In this document: positions 61,957 through 64,000 of the stretch, piece by piece | Numbering within the stretch: position 1 is the stretch's first letter | Layout: the number at the start of each line of letters is the position of its first letter | Source of the DNA: Chitinophaga ginsengisoli | GTDB taxonomy: Bacteria > Bacteroidota > Bacteroidia > Chitinophagales > Chitinophagaceae | Length of the DNA stretch: 64,000 bases | Assembly (NCBI RefSeq): GCF_003014595.1 | Contig: NZ_PYGK01000010.1 | Coordinates: forward strand, 220,983-284,982 | Direction of reading: 5' to 3' | Program-made: the position numbers and the translations under genes | Notes under the pieces: model-generated | Databases searched by the model: none | What the model saw: the letters and a program-made list of their open reading frames with translations, nothing else | What the model was told of the DNA's origin: nothing

Positions 61957-62979
61957 GTGAAAGAACGAAGTACCAAGATCACCATTTACGATATTGCCAG
62001 AGTGCTTAATTTATCTGCTTCCACGGTTTCGAGAGCATTACAGAACAATAAGCTGATCAACCAGGAAACCAGGGACAAAGTACGGCAAACAGCCACTGAA
62101 ATGGGCTATGTTCCCAACTGGATTGCATCCAGTCTGAGAAGGAACCGTTCCAATATCATAGGATTGATAGTCCCGCGTACTTCCATGTATTTTCAAAGTA
62201 CAGCGATCAGTGGTATTCAACATGAAGCACACAGGTATGGCTTCAGTATTGTGATAGGCCAGTCTGATGATACACTTGAAATGGAAAAAGAACTGGTAAA
62301 TACCTTCTTTTCCCTGCGTGTGGACGGATTACTTGCAGTATCATCTATGTTTACAACTGCCTTTGAACATTTTACTCCTTTTATTAAGAACAATATTCCG
62401 CTTGTCTTCTATGACCGCGTTCCTGCAGACTTTCCCGGGTATACCATTACAGGAGATGATTTCAAAGGAGGCTTTTTGGCCACTGAACATCTTATCAGGC
62501 AGGGATGTAAACGGATCGCACACTTCTCCGGTAATCTAACCTGTAACCTCTACCAGCAACGCCTGCTCGGTTACAAGGCGGCACTGGAGAAATACAGTGT
62601 ACCTTTTGATGAGCGTTTTCTATACGTGCACAACCTGACATCTGAAGCTGCCACTACTGCCTCCAGAGAACTGCTATCTAAAGATGAATATCCCGATGGA
62701 CTCTTTGCCGCCAATGACACTTCTGCAGTAGCATTTATTCAGGAAGCAAAACGGCAACAGGTAGCTGTTCCGGGCGACATCAGGGTAGTGGGATACTCTA
62801 ATGACCAGTCATCCAGGATTATCACACCTGCACTTACGACTATCGAACAATCCGGATATGAAATGGGAGAAAAAGCTGTAGACACTATCGTGAAACTGAT
62901 CAACTACGGCGATACTATGAAAATCACGAAACACTTTGTATTTCCCGTTGAATTAATAGAACGGGAATCCAGCCAGTAA
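61957..62979 (+). CDS. LacI-family transcriptional regulator, GTG start
   Basis: This 340-residue repressor has the DNA-binding domain ITIYDIARVLNLSASTVSRAL at residues 8-28, the hinge NWIASSLRRNRSNIIGLIVP, and a sugar-binding-type domain with VDGLLAVSS and DGLFAANDTSAVAFIQEA. The start is GTG at 61957; the ATG two bases upstream (61955) is out of frame and stops at once (ATGTGA), so GTG is the only start giving the full HTH. It is the same family and length as the regulator at 81-1106. Ligand and targets are unknown; the metalloprotease upstream is separated by a terminator and the lipoprotein gene follows by 30 bp. Confidence 0.9.
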   Translation: MKERSTKITIYDIARVLNLSASTVSRALQNNKLINQETRDKVRQTATEMGYVPNWIASSLRRNRSNIIGLIVPRTSMYFQSTAISGIQHEAHRYGFSIVIGQSDDTLEMEKELVNTFFSLRVDGLLAVSSMFTTAFEHFTPFIKNNIPLVFYDRVPADFPGYTITGDDFKGGFLATEHLIRQGCKRIAHFSGNLTCNLYQQRLLGYKAALEKYSVPFDERFLYVHNLTSEAATTASRELLSKDEYPDGLFAANDTSAVAFIQEAKRQQVAVPGDIRVVGYSNDQSSRIITPALTTIEQSGYEMGEKAVDTIVKLINYGDTMKITKHFVFPVELIERESSQ

Positions 62980-63009
62980 CATTCAAAAACTATTTAAGCC
63001 TTATATTTT

Positions 63010-63828
63010 ATGCGAAACTATCTCAACCTGACGATGTTTGCTTGTTGCAGCGTCGTCACATTCTCTGCGTGTAATCAGCATATCTATGTTCCGAATACCG
63101 TCAATGAACCGCTTTTAAAAGAGAAACATGAATTCAAAGGAAGTGTCTCCCCCAGCAACTACCAGGCAGCTTTCGCCCTTACCAATCACGTTGCAGTGAT
63201 GGCCAACGGCCAGTATGTATATGACTTCCTCGATGGCGGCAATGATGAAGGATCAGATGTTATTGTAGACAGTGATACCAGAGGAGGCGTAATAGAGGGT
63301 GCTGTGGGCTACTTTACGCCCTTAGATCAAAAGAAAAGAATGGTGTTTGACGTATATGGCGGTTATGGAAAAGGCAGCTTTAAAACGCTCGCGGATGCGT
63401 ATCAAAGCAGCAATAACAGAGTTGTGAATGACTACCTGCTCAGAACACATTTCAACAAGTACTTCATTCAGCCAGGTATCGGCTTCTCTCATCCTGTTAT
63501 TGAAGCCGCATTCACATCCCGCATCTCCCTCGTAAAGTTTCACAACCTGTACGCAGGCTCTAAAGCTTTCGAAACTGACTCAGCGGAAAGGTCGAATTAC
63601 ATGAGTATCGGTAATAAAGTACTGCCCTTGTACGAGCCAGCGTTTACCTTCCGCGTAGGATATAAGTATGTAAAATTTCAGATGCAGCTATTATTTTCTC
63701 TGCTGATAAACGATGAGGCTTATGGGGGATATAATATCGACGATTATTTTCAGCCTGTAGCATTGAACATGGGAGTATCTGTCAATATCGCACACTGGTA
63801 TGATGACTTCAGGAAAAAAAGAAGATAA
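63010..63828 (+). CDS. Lipoprotein with outer-membrane beta-structure, unknown function
   Basis: I do not recognise this 272-residue protein. It has a lipoprotein signal (MRNYLNLTMFACCSVVTFSA, then Cys at residue 21). The remainder is rich in alternating hydrophobic and aromatic residues, as in small beta-barrels (YQAAFALTNHVAVMANGQYV, RMVFDVYGGYGKGSF, PAFTFRVGYKYVKFQMQLLF). It follows the LacI-type regulator by 30 bp on the same strand and may be co-transcribed with it. A bidirectional terminator separates it from the 5S rRNA gene. Confidence 0.75.
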   Translation: MRNYLNLTMFACCSVVTFSACNQHIYVPNTVNEPLLKEKHEFKGSVSPSNYQAAFALTNHVAVMANGQYVYDFLDGGNDEGSDVIVDSDTRGGVIEGAVGYFTPLDQKKRMVFDVYGGYGKGSFKTLADAYQSSNNRVVNDYLLRTHFNKYFIQPGIGFSHPVIEAAFTSRISLVKFHNLYAGSKAFETDSAERSNYMSIGNKVLPLYEPAFTFRVGYKYVKFQMQLLFSLLINDEAYGGYNIDDYFQPVALNMGVSVNIAHWYDDFRKKRR

Positions 63829-63860
63829 AAACCTGCAATTAAAACAGGCATAAAATAAAA

Positions 63861-63891
63861 AAGCTCCGAGACGTTTGTCCGGAGCTTTTTT
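63861..63891. terminator. Bidirectional terminator between lipoprotein gene and rRNA operon
   Basis: A perfect 8-bp stem (aagctccg, 63861-63868; cggagctt, 63880-63887) is flanked by A-rich sequence on the left and T-rich sequence on the right. It can therefore end the plus-strand lipoprotein transcript and the minus-strand rRNA transcript. Confidence 0.85.
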
Positions 63892-63899
63892 AAATAAAT

Positions 63900-64000
<101 letters not shown>

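Overview
The window looks like chromosomal DNA from a soil or environmental Bacteroidota bacterium, most likely a Chitinophaga-type member of the Chitinophagaceae. The reasons are a SusC/SusD pair, promoter matches to the Bacteroidota TTTG-N19-TAnnTTTG pattern, few Shine-Dalgarno sequences, an exbB-exbD-exbD-tonB operon, and class I lanthipeptide leaders of the Bacteroidota KLxLGKIKI type. A partial 5S rRNA gene at the right edge shows that a ribosomal RNA operon continues beyond the window on the minus strand.

Layout. 0-3.3 kb: a LacI-type regulator, a NagX-like membrane protein and an unusual short-chain dehydrogenase. 3.4-12.6 kb, all minus strand: a glycan or peptide uptake locus (GH92 alpha-mannosidase, amidase, secreted protein, SusC, SusD). 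12.9-15.4 kb: an S41 protease and an aldo/keto reductase. 15.4-19.4 kb: a two-gene McrB/McrC-like restriction module, followed by a 151-bp imperfect palindrome and a GIY-YIG-family protein (19.9-20.6 kb). 20.7-21.6 kb: a Tyr/Gly-rich secreted protein. 22.1-40.0 kb: a tightly packed biosynthetic operon. 41.2-46.9 kb: a class I lanthipeptide locus. 46.9-50.4 kb: a class A beta-lactamase and a single-module A-T-TE NRPS-like enzyme. 51.0-53.7 kb: an AT-richer trio (methyltransferase, NodB-like deacetylase, radical SAM/SPASM protein). 53.9-58.5 kb: mnmE and the TonB energising operon. 59.2-64 kb: a secreted zinc metalloprotease, a second LacI-type regulator, a lipoprotein and the 5S rRNA gene.

The most interesting part is the 22-40 kb operon. 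Its two megasynthases together carry the activities of a Pfa-type (polyunsaturated fatty acid-like) iterative synthase, rearranged. A PfaD-like nitropropane-dioxygenase-type enoyl reductase is fused to the front of a KS-AT-ACP-ACP-KR protein. A second protein has the order KS-AT-DH-phosphopantetheinyl transferase. A free acyl carrier protein, an alpha/beta hydrolase, two MGT-type glycosyltransferases, two condensation-fold acyltransferases and a four-helix membrane protein follow, mostly with overlapping or nearly touching ends. I infer a polyene or polyketide lipid that is glycosylated and acylated; the product is unknown to me.

The lanthipeptide locus has full-length LanB and LanC and two tandem precursor genes. 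One of these (52 codons) was found only by reading the sequence. The A-T-TE enzyme has a readable specificity code that matches glycine. The PKS, lanthipeptide and A-T-TE genes lie within about 28 kb and could form a supercluster or simply be neighbours.
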